From positions 1-64,000 of the forward strand of contig CABUPO010000003.1 of assembly GCA_902493385.1 (NCBI GenBank): 64,000 nt of DNA, given 5' to 3'. This DNA comes from an uncultured Lachnospiraceae bacterium. Lineage in GTDB: Bacteria > Bacillota > Clostridia > Lachnospirales > Lachnospiraceae. This document shows positions 44,004-52,549 of the stretch, piece after piece. The notes beneath the pieces are model-generated. The model searched no databases, was not told where the DNA came from, and saw nothing but the letters and a program-made list of their open reading frames with translations. How positions within the stretch are numbered: the first letter of the stretch is position 1; each line of letters opens with the position of its first letter. The position numbers and the translations under genes were made by a program.

Positions 44004-45362
44004 GTGAAAAAGCATACTCATAAAATAACAGGCACAGCCTCCGGCAGTATTGCCGAACAGCTTGGAATAGAACCCGGCGACATACTTATTAAAGTGAACG
44101 GTCAATATGTTCAGGATGTTTTTGATTTTCGTTTCATCATTAATGATGAATATATAGAGCTGCTTATTAAAAAACAGGATGGAGAAGAGTGGGAACTGTC
44201 AATTGAAAAAGAATATAACGAGGATTTGGGAATTATATTTGAAGAGCCTTTGATGGACGCATATTCTTCATGCTGCAATAAATGTATTTTCTGTTTTATC
44301 GACCAGATGCCTCCGGGCATGCGTGAAACCCTGTATTTTAAAGACGACGACGCCCGTCTGTCATTTTTACAGGGAAATTATATAACGCTTACTAATATGA
44401 AGGACGTTGATTTTGACAGAATAATCAATTATCATCTGTCGCCGATTAACATTTCCGTGCATACTACGAATACGAAGCTTAGGTGCCATATGTTAAATAA
44501 CCGTTTTGCGGGCAATATTATTGAACGTCTTGACAGGTTATATAATGCCGGTATTACAATGAATAGCCAGATTGTTTTGTGCAAAGGCTATAATGACGGC
44601 GAGGAGCTTGAAAGCACTATACATGACCTTACAAAATATATTCCGCACATGGAGAGCCTTTCTGTTGTTCCTGTCGGGCTTACGGATTACAGAAAAGGTC
44701 TGAAAAAGCTTGTTCCTTTTGAAAAAGAAGACGCGGTAAAAGTCCTTTCGGCCATCCGTAAATGGCAGAATATATGTCTTAAGCATTTTGGAACACGCTT
44801 TGTATATGCTTCTGATGAATGGTATGTGCTTGCCGGACTTCCTATTCCCGATTCAGAAAGCTATGAAGGCTTCGGACAGCTTGAGAATGGCGTCGGCATG
44901 ATACGCTCGTTTACGGATGATTTTTATGCAGAATTAAATAAACCTGACGACATACAGCCTGAAATAAGCTTATCTGATAATAAGCCGTCGTTTACATTTG
45001 TTACAGGCGTGCTTTTTTCAGACTTTTTAATTGACTGCCTGAAAGACTTTAAAGAAGCGTTCCCGTATTTTGATTATGAAGTTATCCCTGTAATTAATGA
45101 TTTTTTTGGGCACAAAATTACAGTAACAGGGCTTCTTACCGGAAAAGATATAATTGCACAGCTTAAAGACAGGAAGCTTATGGATTATATAGTTCTTCCT
45201 GATTCACTGCTTCGTGCGGGCGAGGATGTACTGCTTGACGACACTCGTGTAGGAGATATAGAGAAAGCTTTACAAAAAGATGTTCATATTGTAAAATCTA
45301 ATGGAGAATCTTTGGTAAGACTTGTAAAAAACATAGTCTTTAACATACAAAACGAGGTATAA
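44004..45362 (+). CDS. DUF512 family PDZ/radical SAM-like protein
   Basis: A 452-residue conserved clostridial protein of unknown function. It has an N-terminal PDZ-like domain (GSIAEQLGIEPGDILIKVNGQ), a CxxxCxxC cluster motif at Cys90/Cys94/Cys97 (CCNKCIFCFIDQMPPGMR), a radical SAM-like barrel (LSPINISVHTTN, RLDRLYNAGITMNSQIVLC), and the C-terminal DUF512 domain (FVTGVLFSDFL, TGLLTGKDI, LPDSLLRAGEDVLLDD). Start: GTG at 44004 after AGGAGCTGG. It is 3 nt before der, and this pairing is conserved in clostridia. The reaction is not known. Confidence 0.88.
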   Translation: MKKHTHKITGTASGSIAEQLGIEPGDILIKVNGQYVQDVFDFRFIINDEYIELLIKKQDGEEWELSIEKEYNEDLGIIFEEPLMDAYSSCCNKCIFCFIDQMPPGMRETLYFKDDDARLSFLQGNYITLTNMKDVDFDRIINYHLSPINISVHTTNTKLRCHMLNNRFAGNIIERLDRLYNAGITMNSQIVLCKGYNDGEELESTIHDLTKYIPHMESLSVVPVGLTDYRKGLKKLVPFEKEDAVKVLSAIRKWQNICLKHFGTRFVYASDEWYVLAGLPIPDSESYEGFGQLENGVGMIRSFTDDFYAELNKPDDIQPEISLSDNKPSFTFVTGVLFSDFLIDCLKDFKEAFPYFDYEVIPVINDFFGHKITVTGLLTGKDIIAQLKDRKLMDYIVLPDSLLRAGEDVLLDDTRVGDIEKALQKDVHIVKSNGESLVRLVKNIVFNIQNEV

Positions 45363-45365
45363 AAT

Positions 45366-46694
45366 ATGAGCAAACCAATTGTTGCTATCGTTGGAAGGCC
45401 TAATGTCGGTAAATCTACGCTGTTTAATACACTTATAGGCGAAAAGATAGCAATTGTAGAAGATACCCCAGGGGTTACAAGAGACAGAATATATGGAGAG
45501 ATTACATGGCTTGACAGACAGTTCGCTCTTATAGATACGGGCGGCATTGAACCTGATACAAGCGATTTGATGCTTTCACATATGAGAGCGCAGGCAGAGA
45601 TTGCCATAGATACTGCGGATGTTATTATATTCATAACAGACGTAAGATGCGGAGTTACAGACGCAGATTACAGTGTTGCAGATATGCTCCGTAAATCAGG
45701 AAAGCCTGTTGTTTTAGTTGTTAATAAAGTAGATAATTTTGAAAAATTCAGTAATGACGTATATGAATTTTATAATCTTGGAATGGGAGACCCTGTTCCT
45801 GTTTCGGCGGCATCAAAGCTGGGAATAGGCGATATGCTGGACGTTATTCTCATGAACCTTGATACTGTCCATGATGACGAAGCGGAAGATGAACGTCCAA
45901 AGGTAGCCATAATAGGAAAGCCTAATGTCGGTAAATCATCCCTTATTAACCGTATTGTCGGAGAAGAACGCGTAATTGTGTCGGATATAGCAGGTACGAC
46001 AAGAGACGCCATTGATACGGACGTTGTATGGAATAACAGGGAATATGTTTTTATAGATACAGCCGGTCTGAGACGTAAGAATAAAATTAACGAAGACCTT
46101 GAAAAATACAGCATAATAAGAACCGTCGCCGCCATCGAGCGTTCTGACGTAGTGATTCTTATGATTGACGCATCCTGCGGAGTTACCGAGCAGGATGCAA
46201 AGATTGCCGGAATTGCACACGAGCGGGGCAAAGGTATGATTATAGCCGTTAATAAATGGGATGCGGTAGAAAAAGATACTTACACTGCTAATGAATATAC
46301 TGAAAGAATAAGGCAGGTACTTTCATTTGTTCCATATGCCGAGATTGTATATATATCAGCCAAAACCGCTCAGAGAATTAACAGACTGTTCCTGCTTTTG
46401 GAGTCTGTAATACAGAACCACAGCCTTCGTGTCGGAACCGGCGTGCTTAATGAAATTCTTGCCGAAGCTGTTGCAATGAAGCAGCCTCCTTCCGACAAAG
46501 GAAGAAGATTAAGGCTTTATTATATTACTCAGGTTGCCGTAAAGCCTCCTACATTTGTAATATTTATTAATGATAAAAAGCTGCTTCATTTTTCGTATGA
46601 ACGGTATATTGAAAATAAAATCCGGGAAACTTTTGGTTTTTCAGGAACTCCAATCAAAATATTTTTCAGGGAAAGAAAGGGAAAAGACTCATGA
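45366..46694 (+). CDS. der: Ribosome-assembly GTPase Der
   Basis: An essential double GTPase in 50S assembly. Two G domains are seen, each with its own P-loop (GRPNVGKST at residues 10-18, GKPNVGKSS near 185), DTPGVTRD and DIAGTTRD switch regions and NKVD/NKWD motifs. A C-terminal KH-like domain follows. Length is 442 residues. It overlaps plsY by 4 nt (ATGA). Confidence 0.97.
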   Translation: MSKPIVAIVGRPNVGKSTLFNTLIGEKIAIVEDTPGVTRDRIYGEITWLDRQFALIDTGGIEPDTSDLMLSHMRAQAEIAIDTADVIIFITDVRCGVTDADYSVADMLRKSGKPVVLVVNKVDNFEKFSNDVYEFYNLGMGDPVPVSAASKLGIGDMLDVILMNLDTVHDDEAEDERPKVAIIGKPNVGKSSLINRIVGEERVIVSDIAGTTRDAIDTDVVWNNREYVFIDTAGLRRKNKINEDLEKYSIIRTVAAIERSDVVILMIDASCGVTEQDAKIAGIAHERGKGMIIAVNKWDAVEKDTYTANEYTERIRQVLSFVPYAEIVYISAKTAQRINRLFLLLESVIQNHSLRVGTGVLNEILAEAVAMKQPPSDKGRRLRLYYITQVAVKPPTFVIFINDKKLLHFSYERYIENKIRETFGFSGTPIKIFFRERKGKDS

Positions 46695-47350
46695 GTTACG
46701 GGATTGTCTTATACATTATATTCTGTATTATCGCAGGCTATCTTTTCGGCAACCTGTCTTTTGGCTATATTATCGGCAAAGATAAGGGCGTTGATATCAG
46801 AAACAGCGGAAGCGGCAATACCGGAACGACTAATGCGATAAGAACTTTGGGCGTAAAGGCAGGAGCGTTAACGTTTTTAGGCGATTTGTTAAAGGCAGTC
46901 ATTCCTGTATTTTTATCAGGCTTTATCTCAATTCGTTTTTTTGACGTTAATGGCGATATGGCATATATTATAAGCCTTATTACAGGACTTGCTGTTACGC
47001 TTGGCCATAATTTTCCTGCATGGATGCATTTTAAAGGCGGAAAAGGCATTGCCGTCACCGCCGGAGTTGCGGTAGCCATAGCATATCCGCACTGGCCGTA
47101 TCTTGTTATAGCGCTATTATTATTTGTAATTATAGTAATCATAACAAAATATGTTTCCGTAGGCTCGCTATGTGTTCCGGCATGGGCTTTGCCTGTATAT
47201 GCACTGATTTTTAAGAGAAACAGCGAATATTTTCCTTTGATAATTATTTTAAGTCTTTTGTTTACAATTTTGGCGTTTATTATGCACAGAGAGAATATTA
47301 AAAGACTTATCACAGGAACAGAGAACAAACTATTTTCAAAAAAACACTAA
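46691..47350 (+). CDS. plsY: Acyl-phosphate--glycerol-3-phosphate acyltransferase
   Basis: A membrane enzyme that acylates G3P using the acyl-phosphate made by PlsX. The conserved loops are present: GKDKGVDIRNSGSGNTGTTNAIRTLG split across the first loop, GHNFPAWMHFKGGKGIAVTAG in the second, and P/H residues near the end. About five membrane helices; 219 residues. The ATG overlaps the der stop and AGGGAAAAG is upstream. Confidence 0.95.
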   Translation: MSYGIVLYIIFCIIAGYLFGNLSFGYIIGKDKGVDIRNSGSGNTGTTNAIRTLGVKAGALTFLGDLLKAVIPVFLSGFISIRFFDVNGDMAYIISLITGLAVTLGHNFPAWMHFKGGKGIAVTAGVAVAIAYPHWPYLVIALLLFVIIVIITKYVSVGSLCVPAWALPVYALIFKRNSEYFPLIIILSLLFTILAFIMHRENIKRLITGTENKLFSKKH

Positions 47351-47365
47351 TGGAGGCGCATTGAA

Positions 47366-48370
47366 ATGAGAATTAGTTTTTTAGGAGCAGGAAGCTGGGG
47401 AACAGCGTTGTCAGTACTCGTTGCTAACAACGGACATGATGTTTTTTTATGGTCTGCCGTTGAAGCAGAACTTTCATTATTGAGTACAAAAAGGGAGCAC
47501 ACTGAAAGACTTCCGGGCGTGATACTCCCTGATAATATATATATCGAAAGCGATTTGAAAAAGGCGTGTACCGATATGGACCTTATCGTATTTTCTGTTG
47601 CGTCGCCTTATGTTCGGGCTGTAGCCAATCAGGCTGCTGAATATATAAAAGACGGCCAGAAGATTGTAAACGTTGGAAAAGGAATTGAAGAAAATACTCT
47701 TTATACGTTATCACAGGTTTTAAAAGATGTACTCCCTGAATGTGATATTGCAGTTCTTTCAGGTCCGAGCCATGCAGAAGAGGTAGTAAAGGGTATACCT
47801 ACAACCGTCGTTGTCGGCGCTGCCACAAAAGAAACGGCGTTATATGTGCAGGATATTTTTATGAACGAAACATTCCGGGTATATATCAGTCCTGATATAA
47901 TCGGTATAGAGCTTGGCGGCGCAATAAAAAATGTTATTGCGCTTGCAGCCGGAATAGTGGACGGTCTTGGTCTTGGTGATAACACAAAAGCTGCCCTTAT
48001 GACAAGAGGGCTTGCCGAAATAAGCAGGCTCGGAGTTGCTATGGGAGGCAAATTAGAAACATTCTCAGGCTTGTCAGGAATAGGAGATCTTATTGTAACA
48101 TGCACGAGCTCACACAGCCGTAACCATTCTGCAGGATATCTTATGGGTAAAGGGCTTTCTGCAGAAGAAGCGATGAAGGAAGTAAAACAGGTCGTTGAAG
48201 GCGTTTATTCAGCAAAGGCGGCTGCAAGTCTTGCCAAAAAATATAAAACGGACATGCCTATTGTAGAACAGATTAATGAAGTTCTGTTCAATAATAAAAC
48301 TGCAAAGCAGGCGCTTAGCGAGCTTTTTGAAAGAAACAGAAAAATGGAATATTCCTGCATGGAATGGTAA
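47366..48370 (+). CDS. gpsA: Glycerol-3-phosphate dehydrogenase [NAD(P)+]
   Basis: It makes the G3P used by PlsY from DHAP. The Rossmann motif GAGSWGTALS is at residues 6-15, the catalytic lysine lies in ELGGAIKNVIALAAG, and GLGDNTKAALMTRGLAE is the substrate signature. The 334-residue length is normal and GGAGG precedes the ATG. In many spore formers spoIVA follows this gene; here the L21 operon follows instead. Confidence 0.97.
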   Translation: MRISFLGAGSWGTALSVLVANNGHDVFLWSAVEAELSLLSTKREHTERLPGVILPDNIYIESDLKKACTDMDLIVFSVASPYVRAVANQAAEYIKDGQKIVNVGKGIEENTLYTLSQVLKDVLPECDIAVLSGPSHAEEVVKGIPTTVVVGAATKETALYVQDIFMNETFRVYISPDIIGIELGGAIKNVIALAAGIVDGLGLGDNTKAALMTRGLAEISRLGVAMGGKLETFSGLSGIGDLIVTCTSSHSRNHSAGYLMGKGLSAEEAMKEVKQVVEGVYSAKAAASLAKKYKTDMPIVEQINEVLFNNKTAKQALSELFERNRKMEYSCMEW

Positions 48371-48378
48371 TTTTTATG

Positions 48379-48408
48379 TTGACAGGGCTTTAATCTTTAT
48401 GATATTAT
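48379..48408 (+). promoter_or_regulatory. rplU operon promoter
   Basis: TTGACA (48379-48384), 18 bp spacer, TATTAT (48403-48408). It starts directly after the gpsA stop and immediately precedes the L21 leader RNA. Confidence 0.75.
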
Positions 48409-48413
48409 CTTTT

Positions 48414-48490
48414 GGTGAGTGTTTTTGGATGCTCACAGCGCCGCTCAGCGAGGTACAAGTTCCGTAAGGACACCGCAGCTGGCGAGTAAT
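48414..48490 (+). ncRNA. L21 ribosomal protein leader
   Basis: A structured 5' UTR before rplU as in other Bacillota. A first hairpin pairs GTGAG (48415-48419) with CTCAC (48432-48436). A second element runs from AGCGCCGCTCAGCGAGG through GTTCCGTAAGGAC to the closing CTGGCGAG. It is followed by the rplU ribosome site. The L21 leader family is thought to bind L21 for autoregulation; I rely on recalled consensus and position, not a covariance search. Confidence 0.7.
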
Positions 48491-48509
48491 GATTATAGGA
48501 GGTGCTTGT

Positions 48510-48818
48510 ATGTACGCAATTATTGCAACAGGTGGTAAGCAGTACAAGGTATCCGAGGGCGATGTTATCAAAGTTGAAAAGCTTGATGCCAAAGCCGGAG
48601 AATCATTTACATTTGACCAGGTTCTTATTGTAAACGATGGTGAAATGAAGATTGGTAATCCTACTGTTTCAGGTGCAACAGTTGAAGCTTCTGTAGTATC
48701 AGAAGGCAGAGGTAAAAAGGTTATAGTTTATCGTTATAAGAGAAAAACCGGTTACCATAAGAAGAATGGTCACAGACAGTCTTATACAGAAGTTAAGATT
48801 GACAAGATTAATGCTTAA
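48510..48818 (+). CDS. rplU: Ribosomal protein bL21
   Basis: A large-subunit protein of 102 residues: MYAIIATGGKQYKVSEGD at the start and YKRKTGYHKKNGHRQSYTEVKI at the end are diagnostic. ATG 48510 follows GGAGG; an upstream in-frame start at 48489 contains that ribosome site and is rejected. It is first in rplU-prp-rpmA. Confidence 0.98.
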   Translation: MYAIIATGGKQYKVSEGDVIKVEKLDAKAGESFTFDQVLIVNDGEMKIGNPTVSGATVEASVVSEGRGKKVIVYRYKRKTGYHKKNGHRQSYTEVKIDKINA

Positions 48819-48820
48819 TT

Positions 48821-49132
48821 ATGATTAGCGTAAGATTTATTTATGATTCATCAGACAGAATTACAGGCTTTGATATATCAGGCCATGCGGGTCTGGCAGA
48901 ATCCGGATATGATATAATATGTTCGGCTGTATCGGCGCTTGCAATTAATACTGTCAATTCTATTGAAGAACTTACAGACGATTGTTTTTTTACAGAAGAA
49001 GATGAATCCGGATTTTTAAAACTTAATGTAGTTACGTTAAGCGATTCTTCAGAATTGCTGCTTAGGTCCCTATACATAGGGATAAAAGGAATAGTAGATG
49101 AATACGGCGGCGAGTATGTACGTATTCTATAA
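48821..49132 (+). CDS. prp: Ribosomal-processing cysteine protease Prp
   Basis: Prp (YsxB) cleaves the N-terminal extension from L27 in Bacillota. The catalytic pair His22 (ISGHAG) and Cys34 (DIICSAVSAL) is intact in a 103-residue protein. It lies, as in other Bacillota, between the genes for L21 and its substrate L27, 2 nt after rplU. No strong ribosome site, so coupled translation is likely. Confidence 0.95.
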   Translation: MISVRFIYDSSDRITGFDISGHAGLAESGYDIICSAVSALAINTVNSIEELTDDCFFTEEDESGFLKLNVVTLSDSSELLLRSLYIGIKGIVDEYGGEYVRIL

Positions 49133-49157
49133 TGATTTCAAGGAGGTGCAACGTACC

Positions 49158-49448
49158 ATGTTGAATATGAATCTTCAGTTATTTGCCCATAAAAAGGGAG
49201 TTGGCTCTACTAAGAACGGTAGAGATTCTGAATCAAAAAGACTTGGCGCAAAACGTGCTGACGGACAGTTCGTATTAGCTGGCAATATCTTATACAGACA
49301 GCGTGGAACCAAAATTCACCCTGGGCTTAATGTTGGTATTGGCGGAGATGATACACTTTATGCAAAAGCTGACGGAATCCTTCGTTTTGAAAGAAAAGGA
49401 AGAGATAAGAAGCAGGCTTCTGTATATCCTGTAGAAGAAGCAAAGTAA
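49158..49448 (+). CDS. rpmA: Ribosomal protein bL27 (precursor with Prp-cleaved leader)
   Basis: Start at 49158 after AAGGAGG. The chain begins MLNMNLQLFAHKKGVGSTKN; the LQLFA/H junction is the Prp cleavage site, so mature L27 should begin HKKGVGS, whose N-terminus reaches the peptidyl-transferase centre. The rest (KRLGAKRADGQFV, GNILYRQRGTKIHPG, DDTLYAKADG) is standard. 96 residues. A start at 49098 is in frame but overlaps prp. Confidence 0.97.
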   Translation: MLNMNLQLFAHKKGVGSTKNGRDSESKRLGAKRADGQFVLAGNILYRQRGTKIHPGLNVGIGGDDTLYAKADGILRFERKGRDKKQASVYPVEEAK

Positions 49449-49476
49449 TGTTTTAACTATGACGAATACCATTTGG

Positions 49477-49503
49477 CAGGGGTTGTTATATTAACAACCC
49501 CTG
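49477..49503 (+). terminator. Hairpin terminator after rpmA
   Basis: A perfect 11-bp stem (49477-49487 with 49493-49503) around ATATT, followed by TTATAAT. It likely ends or reduces transcription before obgE; some read-through is expected. Confidence 0.6.
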
Positions 49504-49536
49504 TTATAATATTCAAAGTCTTTATCGGAGGTATAT

Positions 49537-50829
49537 ATGTTTGCTGATTTTGCAAAAATAACAATCAAATCAGGCAAAGGCGGAGACGGCTGCGTAAGCT
49601 TCAGAAGAGAGCTTTACGTACCCGCAGGCGGTCCTGACGGAGGAGACGGAGGCAAGGGCGGAGATTTAATTTTTGTAGTTGACGATGGTCTGAACACTCT
49701 TAACGATTATAAGCACAAAAAAAAGTTTCAGGCCGGTAACGGCGAACAGGGAAGCAGCCGACGGTGTCATGGAGCCGACGGCGCCGACTGTATATTAAAG
49801 GTACCTAACGGAACTGTTATTCGTAAAGCAGATTCAGGCAAAGTCATTGCCGATATGTCGCATGGCAACAGACAGGTAACTGTGCTTTACGGCGGAAGAG
49901 GAGGAAAAGGCAATCAGCATTATGCAACTCCTACAATGCAGGCTCCAAAATATGCCCAGCCAGGCCAGCCTGCGAAAGAAATGGAGATAATTCTGGAGCT
50001 TAAAACAATTGCCGACGTAGGACTGATAGGATTTCCGAATGTGGGCAAATCTACATTTTTATCAAGCGTAACCAATGCCAGACCTAAGATAGCCAACTAT
50101 CATTTTACAACCCTTAACCCTAATCTTGGAGTCGTTGATATTCCGGGAAGCGACGGTTTTGTTATTGCCGATATTCCAGGGCTGATTGAAGGCGCATCGG
50201 AAGGAATCGGTCTTGGACATGAATTTTTAAAGCATATAGAACGTACAAGGCTGCTTGTACATCTTGTTGACGCCGCGTCTACTGAAGGCAGAGACCCGAT
50301 AAATGATATTAGAATTATTAACAGAGAGCTTCTTGATTATAATCCGGCTCTTGCTAAAAAGCCGCAGATAATTGCCGCCAATAAAACAGACGCGATGAGC
50401 GCCAGCGATGAAGAAATGGTTATAAGTCTCCTTAAAGATGAATTTGAACCTGAAGGGATAAAGGTCTTTTCCATATCGGCGGTAAGCAGGAAGGGAGTAA
50501 AAGAACTTCTTTATTATATCAAAAATGAACTTGACCGAATAGGAAAAGAGCCTCATATATTTGAGCAGGAATATTTTCCAGAAGAAGAATTTGTTTATTC
50601 AAACGAACCATTTACGGTTGAATATGATGAAACAGAAAACAAATATGTTGTTGAAGGCCCCAGAATTGAAAGAATGCTGGGTTATACCAATCTTGAATCG
50701 GAAAAAGGATTTGAATTTTTCCAAAAGTTTCTTAAGGAAAACGGAATCCTTGATATGTTGTGCGATTTGGGAATAAAAGACGGAGATACTGTCAAAATGT
50801 ATGGTCTTGAATTTGATTATTACAAATAA
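49537..50829 (+). CDS. obgE: GTPase Obg
   Basis: A ribosome-associated GTPase linked to 50S maturation and the stringent response. The glycine-rich Obg domain (residues 1-158) is followed by a G domain with GFPNVGKST, DIPGLIEGA and NKTD, then a C-terminal OCT domain (about 350-428). 430 residues. GGAGG precedes the ATG. nadD starts 13 nt after its stop. Confidence 0.97.
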   Translation: MFADFAKITIKSGKGGDGCVSFRRELYVPAGGPDGGDGGKGGDLIFVVDDGLNTLNDYKHKKKFQAGNGEQGSSRRCHGADGADCILKVPNGTVIRKADSGKVIADMSHGNRQVTVLYGGRGGKGNQHYATPTMQAPKYAQPGQPAKEMEIILELKTIADVGLIGFPNVGKSTFLSSVTNARPKIANYHFTTLNPNLGVVDIPGSDGFVIADIPGLIEGASEGIGLGHEFLKHIERTRLLVHLVDAASTEGRDPINDIRIINRELLDYNPALAKKPQIIAANKTDAMSASDEEMVISLLKDEFEPEGIKVFSISAVSRKGVKELLYYIKNELDRIGKEPHIFEQEYFPEEEFVYSNEPFTVEYDETENKYVVEGPRIERMLGYTNLESEKGFEFFQKFLKENGILDMLCDLGIKDGDTVKMYGLEFDYYK

Positions 50830-50842
50830 ACTGGAGCGTTTT

Positions 50843-51457
50843 ATGAAATCAGGTATATTAGGCGGAACATTTGATCCTATACACAAAGGCCATATTGAGA
50901 TGGCGAAACTAAGTAAAACCAGCCTTGGACTGGATAAAATAATATTTATGCCGTCGGGAAATCCACCCCACAAGAACCACATATCGGACAATCAGACGCG
51001 AATGGACATGATAAAGCTTGCAATAAAGAATTATTCATGTTTTTGCGCTTCCGATTTTGAGTTTGCCAGAGACGGTATAATATATACCTCGGATACGTTG
51101 ACGCTTTTATGCAAAAATAATCCTGATACAGAATATACGTTTATAATCGGAGCCGATTCACTGTATAATCTGGACGGATGGCACAGGCCTGATATCATAT
51201 GCCAAAAAGCAGATATCGCCGTATGTGCGCGTGACAATGTTTCACACGCAAGCCTTAATGCCGAATCTATAAGACTCAGCAGAAAATATGGGGCGCGAAT
51301 ACACATAATCGACTTTCCGTGCATTGATATATCTTCACATGAGATAAGGGACAATATATATACTAATCCCAACATGATAAAAGAATTTTTAAATGATGAA
51401 GTATACAAATATATTATACAGAAAGGACTATACAGGAATGAAGGATATAATATATGA
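50843..51457 (+). CDS. nadD: Nicotinate-nucleotide adenylyltransferase
   Basis: It makes deamido-NAD from NaMN and ATP. GILGGTFDPIHKGHIEMA holds the nucleotidyltransferase HxGH motif (HKGH), and ISSHEIRDNI corresponds to the ISSTxxR motif. The start ATG 50843 with GGAG upstream gives 204 residues; in-frame codons back to 50801 lie in obgE. The end overlaps the yqeK start by 20 nt. Confidence 0.95.
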   Translation: MKSGILGGTFDPIHKGHIEMAKLSKTSLGLDKIIFMPSGNPPHKNHISDNQTRMDMIKLAIKNYSCFCASDFEFARDGIIYTSDTLTLLCKNNPDTEYTFIIGADSLYNLDGWHRPDIICQKADIAVCARDNVSHASLNAESIRLSRKYGARIHIIDFPCIDISSHEIRDNIYTNPNMIKEFLNDEVYKYIIQKGLYRNEGYNI

Positions 51458-52013
51458 TATACAGGACGAGCTTTCTGAAAAATTAAAAAAGAAAAGATAT
51501 ATACATTCACTTGGAGTCATGTATACCGCTGAGGCTCTTGCAATGAGGTATGACGTTCCTCTTATGCAGGCCGCTCTGGCAGGAATACTGCATGACTGCG
51601 CGAAGGAAATGAAAGACAGCGAGCTTTTGCGTTATTGCAGGAAACATAATATTAACGTAAGTCATGAAGAGGAAAAATCACCGTTTCTGCTTCACGGCAA
51701 AGCAGGCGCACACATTGCGCAAACAAAATATAAAATAGACGATAATGACATTCTTGACGCAATACGTTTTCATACAACCGGCAAACCTGCAATGACCACA
51801 CTTGGCAAAATAATATACATAGCGGATTTTATTGAGCCTAACCGTAAACCTCTTCAAATTCTTCCAAAGATAAGAAAAGAAGCCTTTTGCAGTCTGGATA
51901 AAACATGCGCCTTAATATTATATTATACAATAGATTATTTAGGCAAAAATCCCGACAAACATATAGACAGCAATTCAAAATATGCTTATGATTACTATAA
52001 AGATTATATGTAA
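51438..52013 (+). CDS. yqeK: HD-domain diadenosine tetraphosphatase YqeK
   Basis: A symmetrical Ap4A hydrolase of the HD superfamily. Metal motifs: HSLGV, LHDCAKEM (the HD pair), LLHGKAGAHIA, and IRFHTTG followed by IADFIEPNRK. The start ATG 51438 (AAAGGA upstream, inside nadD) gives 191 residues. The order nadD-yqeK-rsfS is conserved in Bacillota. Confidence 0.93.
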   Translation: MKDIIYDIQDELSEKLKKKRYIHSLGVMYTAEALAMRYDVPLMQAALAGILHDCAKEMKDSELLRYCRKHNINVSHEEEKSPFLLHGKAGAHIAQTKYKIDDNDILDAIRFHTTGKPAMTTLGKIIYIADFIEPNRKPLQILPKIRKEAFCSLDKTCALILYYTIDYLGKNPDKHIDSNSKYAYDYYKDYM

Positions 52014-52025
52014 GGAGTTATGCAC

Positions 52026-52373
52026 ATGGATATAAATAAAATAACAAAAGCCGCATGGGAAGCTCTTAGCGATAAAAAAGCAAATAATATTGTTATATTG
52101 GATATCGGTGAAATATCTGTTATTGCAGATTATTTTATAATTGCAGACGGCGGCAGCCCTTCTCAGATAAACGCGCTTGTAGACAATGTTGAAGAAAAGC
52201 TTGCAGAGCTTAATGTAAGACCTGTAAATATCGAGGGTATACAAAATGCATCCTGGGTTCTTATGGATTACGGCGATATAATTATTCATATTTTCTCAAA
52301 GAACGACCGTGAATTTTATGATCTTGAAAGAATATGGGCAGATTGTAAAGAGGTTGATGCAGATACATTATAA
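52026..52373 (+). CDS. rsfS: Ribosomal silencing factor RsfS
   Basis: It binds L14 and blocks subunit joining in starvation. The motif block ISVIADYFIIADGGSPSQINALVDNV and the end VLMDYGDIIIHIFSKNDREFYDLERIWAD are diagnostic. The start ATG 52026 is 8 nt after AAGGAG; an ATG at 52020 is too close to it. 115 residues. Copy B of the hairpin element follows. Confidence 0.95.
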   Translation: MDINKITKAAWEALSDKKANNIVILDIGEISVIADYFIIADGGSPSQINALVDNVEEKLAELNVRPVNIEGIQNASWVLMDYGDIIIHIFSKNDREFYDLERIWADCKEVDADTL

Positions 52374-52387
52374 TTGGTTTTATTTTT

Positions 52388-52436
52388 AAAAGCATATGCC
52401 TGGTTGCACTATGTGCAAAAATCGTATACACTTTTT
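52388..52436 (+). terminator. Hairpin after rsfS, copy B of the recurrent 3'-end element
   Basis: The outer arm 52388-52399 pairs with 52424-52435 (two internal mismatches), with a T6 run at the end. The inner loop carries TTGCAC-TAT-GTGCAA (52404-52418) then AAATCG, the same as copy A at 866-927 with small changes. It begins 15 nt after the rsfS stop, in the gene's orientation. Confidence 0.7.
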
Positions 52437-52477
52437 TCATAAAACTTATGAAGCTTATAAATTAAATGTCATATTAT

Positions 52478-52540
52478 GATTTTTTAACGGCGTCTGCGAC
52501 CTTTGCACGTAGTGTAACGAAGCAGGCGCCATAAAAAATC
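52478..52540 (-). terminator. Hairpin after lexA, copy C of the recurrent 3'-end element
   Basis: The ends GATTTTTTA and TAAAAAATC plus GGCG(T/C)CTGC arms pair over ~18 bp with one bulge. On the minus strand the loop reads TTACACTACGTGCAAA then GGTCGC, matching copies A and B. It starts 9 nt after the lexA stop and is oriented with lexA. It is inverted relative to copy B, 42 nt away. Confidence 0.75.
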
Positions 52541-52549
52541 ATAGCCTGT

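Noticed and set aside
46765..47328. 187-codon minus-strand open frame inside plsY
   Set aside because: The hydrophobic antisense of a membrane protein gene; no upstream signals.
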